From the NCBI GenBank assembly GCA_945486175.1, contig CALYTA010000035.1:1-7883 (forward strand): a stretch of DNA of 7,883 bases, written 5' to 3'. A program made the translations under genes and the position numbers. This stretch comes from an uncultured Clostridia bacterium (lineage in GTDB: Bacteria > Bacillota > Clostridia > Oscillospirales > Butyricicoccaceae). Positions within the stretch are counted from its first letter, which is position 1; each line of letters starts with the position of its first letter. Below are positions 6,416 through 7,883 of this stretch, in pieces. The notes under the pieces were generated by a model, which saw nothing but the letters and a program-made list of their open reading frames with translations, ran no database searches and was not told the origin of the DNA.

Positions 6416-6547
6416 AAAATGCACAAAACAGGAAACAGAAAACGCCGGGAAAAGTGACGAAAAAAGGGCAATTTGGCGCGAAAAAAGGGAACAAAGAGCC
6501 GCTCGCCGCAGTATGCCGGATCAAAAAATTTTTCTGGATTCTGAAAA
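6416..6547. other. Phased A-tract region, predicted curved DNA in the 398-bp gap
   Basis: The gap 6167-6564 between the permease and ssnA holds no convincing gene. Its right part has A-tracts on the plus strand starting at 6439, 6450, 6460, 6481, 6523 and 6544, offsets of 11, 10, 21, 42 and 21 bp, close to whole multiples of the helical repeat. Two copies of CGAAAAAAGGG lie exactly 21 bp apart (6458-6468 and 6479-6489). Such phasing is the known pattern for intrinsic bending. It lies upstream of the permease promoter. Confidence 0.45.
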
Positions 6548-6560
6548 TTTTTCAGTTTCC
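6518..6560 (-). terminator. AT-rich dyad and T-run after ssnA, weak terminator candidate
   Basis: A 25-nt dyad centred on 6548 (6536-6560) begins 4 bp past the ssnA stop: GGA, two mismatches, then CTGAAAA against TTTTCAG, mismatches, TCC. On the minus strand a TTTTTT run follows at 6528-6523. The stem has few GC pairs, so termination would be weak. The segments from 6518 and 6536 also resemble each other as imperfect direct repeats (GGAT..AAAATTTTTC). Confidence 0.35.
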
Positions 6561-6564
6561 TGAT

Positions 6565-7883
6565 TCAGCGTCCGCTGTTGATGCGGTTCCACAGTTTCTG
6601 TGCGCACTGGCGGGAATCGGACAGGATTTTCTCCTCATCCAGTCCGGTCAGCACGCGGTCGCGCATGAGGACTTTTCCGGCAGCGATGGTGGTCGTGACG
6701 CTCCTGCCATTCATGCCGAACAGAATATGGCTGTTGCAGTTGGTTTCATCCATCGGCGTGACCGGTGTGTAATCGAGGACGATGACATCGGCTACCGCGC
6801 CTGGGCGCAGCACGCCAAGCTCCTGCCTGAAATAGCGGTTCGCCATGACTGCATTGTTGTGGAACAGCATGTCCGGTACCTCGCTCCATGCTGCCTGCGC
6901 GTTGTGCAGGTGGTGTTTGTGCAGGATATTTGCCACCTTATACGATTCAATCATGTCGTGTGTATAGCCATCGGTGCCGAGGCCGGTCAGAATGCCCTTG
7001 TGGTACAGCTCCATCGTCGGCGGACAGCCGCAGGCGTTGCCCATGTTGGATTCCGGATTGTGCACAACCATTGTGTCAGTGTGCTTCAGCACTTCCATCT
7101 CGTGGTCATTGATATAGATGCAGTGCGCGCACATCGTCTGTGTGCCGAGCATGCCAAAATCCATCAGGCGGTCGATGATGCGCTTTCCATGCTGTTCGAG
7201 ACAGTCGTACAGGTCTTCGATGCCCTCTGCCACATGGATGTGGTAGCCGGTGTCCGGCGGCAGGACAGAGGCACAGGCTTCCAGCGTGTGGTCGCTCAGC
7301 GTGAAGCTGGCGTGCATGCCCATCATGCCGGCAATCATACCGCTGTCGTCCGTGCGGGCATGGTTGATGAAATCGACATTCTCCTGAATGGCCGCATCAC
7401 ATTTGTCCTGTCCGTCGCGGTCGGAGATTTCATAGCACAGGCACGAACGGATGCCCGCCTGCTTCGCAGCTTCTTCAATGCGGAACAGGCTGCCGCTGAT
7501 TTCCCCGAAGCTCGCATGGTGGTCGAAAATTGTCGTCACGCCGTTTTTGATGCAGTCAATATAGGTGACCATGGCGCTCAGATACGTGCTCTCGTGGTCG
7601 AGATTGCGGTCGAGCGTCCACCACATGCCGTCCAGAATATCCAGGAAGCCGTGCGGGTCATAGCCTTTGACATTCATGCCGCGCGCCATCGCGCTGTAGA
7701 TGTGCTCATGCATGTTGATGAAGGCAGGCATGATGATGCCGCCCTTCGCGTCGATGAATTCGGCCTGTGGATAGGCGGCGCGCAGGTCGTCCAGTGCACC
7801 GACTGCGGCGATGGTATGGCCGTCGATGGCGACAGCGCCGTCTGCATAAAACGGTGCGTCCGCGCTGCGGGTGATGAGTGTTC
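6565..7883 (-). CDS. ssnA: SsnA-type amidohydrolase (N-terminus cut by window edge)
   Basis: 438 residues are visible, counting from the codon at 7881; E. coli SsnA has 442, so only a few N-terminal residues are missing. It belongs to the metal-dependent ATZ/TRZ amidohydrolases (guanine deaminase and chlorohydrolase relatives). Visible landmarks: NMHEH (His58, His60), DHHAS (120-124), YHIHVAEG (213-220), CAHCIY (251-256), VVHNPESNM (272-280) and GTDGYTHD (302-309) with the metal ligand Asp304. The segment WWTLDRNLDHES and the DHHAS motif closely follow E. coli SsnA. The internal ATG at 7731 is not the start, because the conserved N-terminal strands (TLITRSADAPFYADGAVA) are encoded upstream in frame. 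SsnA lies in purine-use islands of E. coli and gut anaerobes and is thought to hydrolyse a purine-derived intermediate; the precise reaction is not settled from sequence. A 398-bp gap separates it from the permease, so the two are probably transcribed separately. Confidence 0.92.
   Translation of the reverse strand, partial: TLITRSADAPFYADGAVAIDGHTIAAVGALDDLRAAYPQAEFIDAKGGIIMPAFINMHEHIYSAMARGMNVKGYDPHGFLDILDGMWWTLDRNLDHESTYLSAMVTYIDCIKNGVTTIFDHHASFGEISGSLFRIEEAAKQAGIRSCLCYEISDRDGQDKCDAAIQENVDFINHARTDDSGMIAGMMGMHASFTLSDHTLEACASVLPPDTGYHIHVAEGIEDLYDCLEQHGKRIIDRLMDFGMLGTQTMCAHCIYINDHEMEVLKHTDTMVVHNPESNMGNACGCPPTMELYHKGILTGLGTDGYTHDMIESYKVANILHKHHLHNAQAAWSEVPDMLFHNNAVMANRYFRQELGVLRPGAVADVIVLDYTPVTPMDETNCNSHILFGMNGRSVTTTIAAGKVLMRDRVLTGLDEEKILSDSRQCAQKLWNRINSGR

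Noticed and set aside
6336..6524. 62-codon minus-strand frame in the gap between ssnA and the permease
   Set aside because: No ribosome binding site, low-complexity Phe/Cys-rich product from T-runs, and it spans the candidate promoter and A-tract region.

Overview
All recognisable genes lie on the minus strand, so the window is read from right to left. Base composition is fairly GC-rich in the genes and AT-rich in the gaps. Ribosome binding sites are strong and purine-rich (AAGGAG, GGAGGG, AAGGAGG) and promoters have extended -10 boxes. With the gene content this suggests a GC-rich gut-type anaerobic Firmicute (class Clostridia). That placement is inference; no marker gene is present.

Layout in the direction of transcription: (1) an SsnA-type amidohydrolase, missing only its extreme N-terminus at the right edge (7883-6565); (2) a 398-bp non-coding gap with an AT-rich dyad after ssnA, A-tracts phased at the helical repeat, a candidate promoter with dyads, and a roughly 180-nt leader able to form two strong stems; (3) an NCS2 nucleobase permease (6166-4724); (4) a perfect 12-bp hairpin; (5) a dihydropyrimidinase/hydantoinase-family cyclic amidohydrolase (4631-3255); (6) a 140-bp gap with a good extended -10 promoter; (7) a 491-residue PLP enzyme of the tryptophan-synthase-beta fold (3114-1639); (8) 14 bp further on, a threonine-synthase-like PLP enzyme with an N-terminal zinc ribbon (1624-383); (9) a terminator-like long dyad and a second extended -10 promoter; (10) the first 62 codons of a molybdenum hydroxylase [2Fe-2S] domain (xanthine dehydrogenase type), cut by the left edge.

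The combination of ssnA, NCS2 purine permease, hydantoinase and xanthine dehydrogenase-type Fe-S domain matches the purine-breakdown islands known from E. coli (the ygeW-ssnA-hyuA-uacT region) and from gut anaerobes that use purines without oxygen. A plausible division of labour: the permease imports urate or xanthine, the molybdenum enzyme interconverts oxidised purines, the amidohydrolases open the rings or hydrolyse ureido/amidine intermediates, and the two PLP enzymes process the amino-acid-like carbon skeleton. The last step is the least understood: no clear YgeX (2,3-diaminopropionate ammonia-lyase) is visible here, and the two PLP proteins hold the position where such an activity would be expected.

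The points most worth a second look are the PLP pair in a purine context and the structured permease leader. In that leader one strand can pair either with a downstream partner or with the Shine-Dalgarno region.
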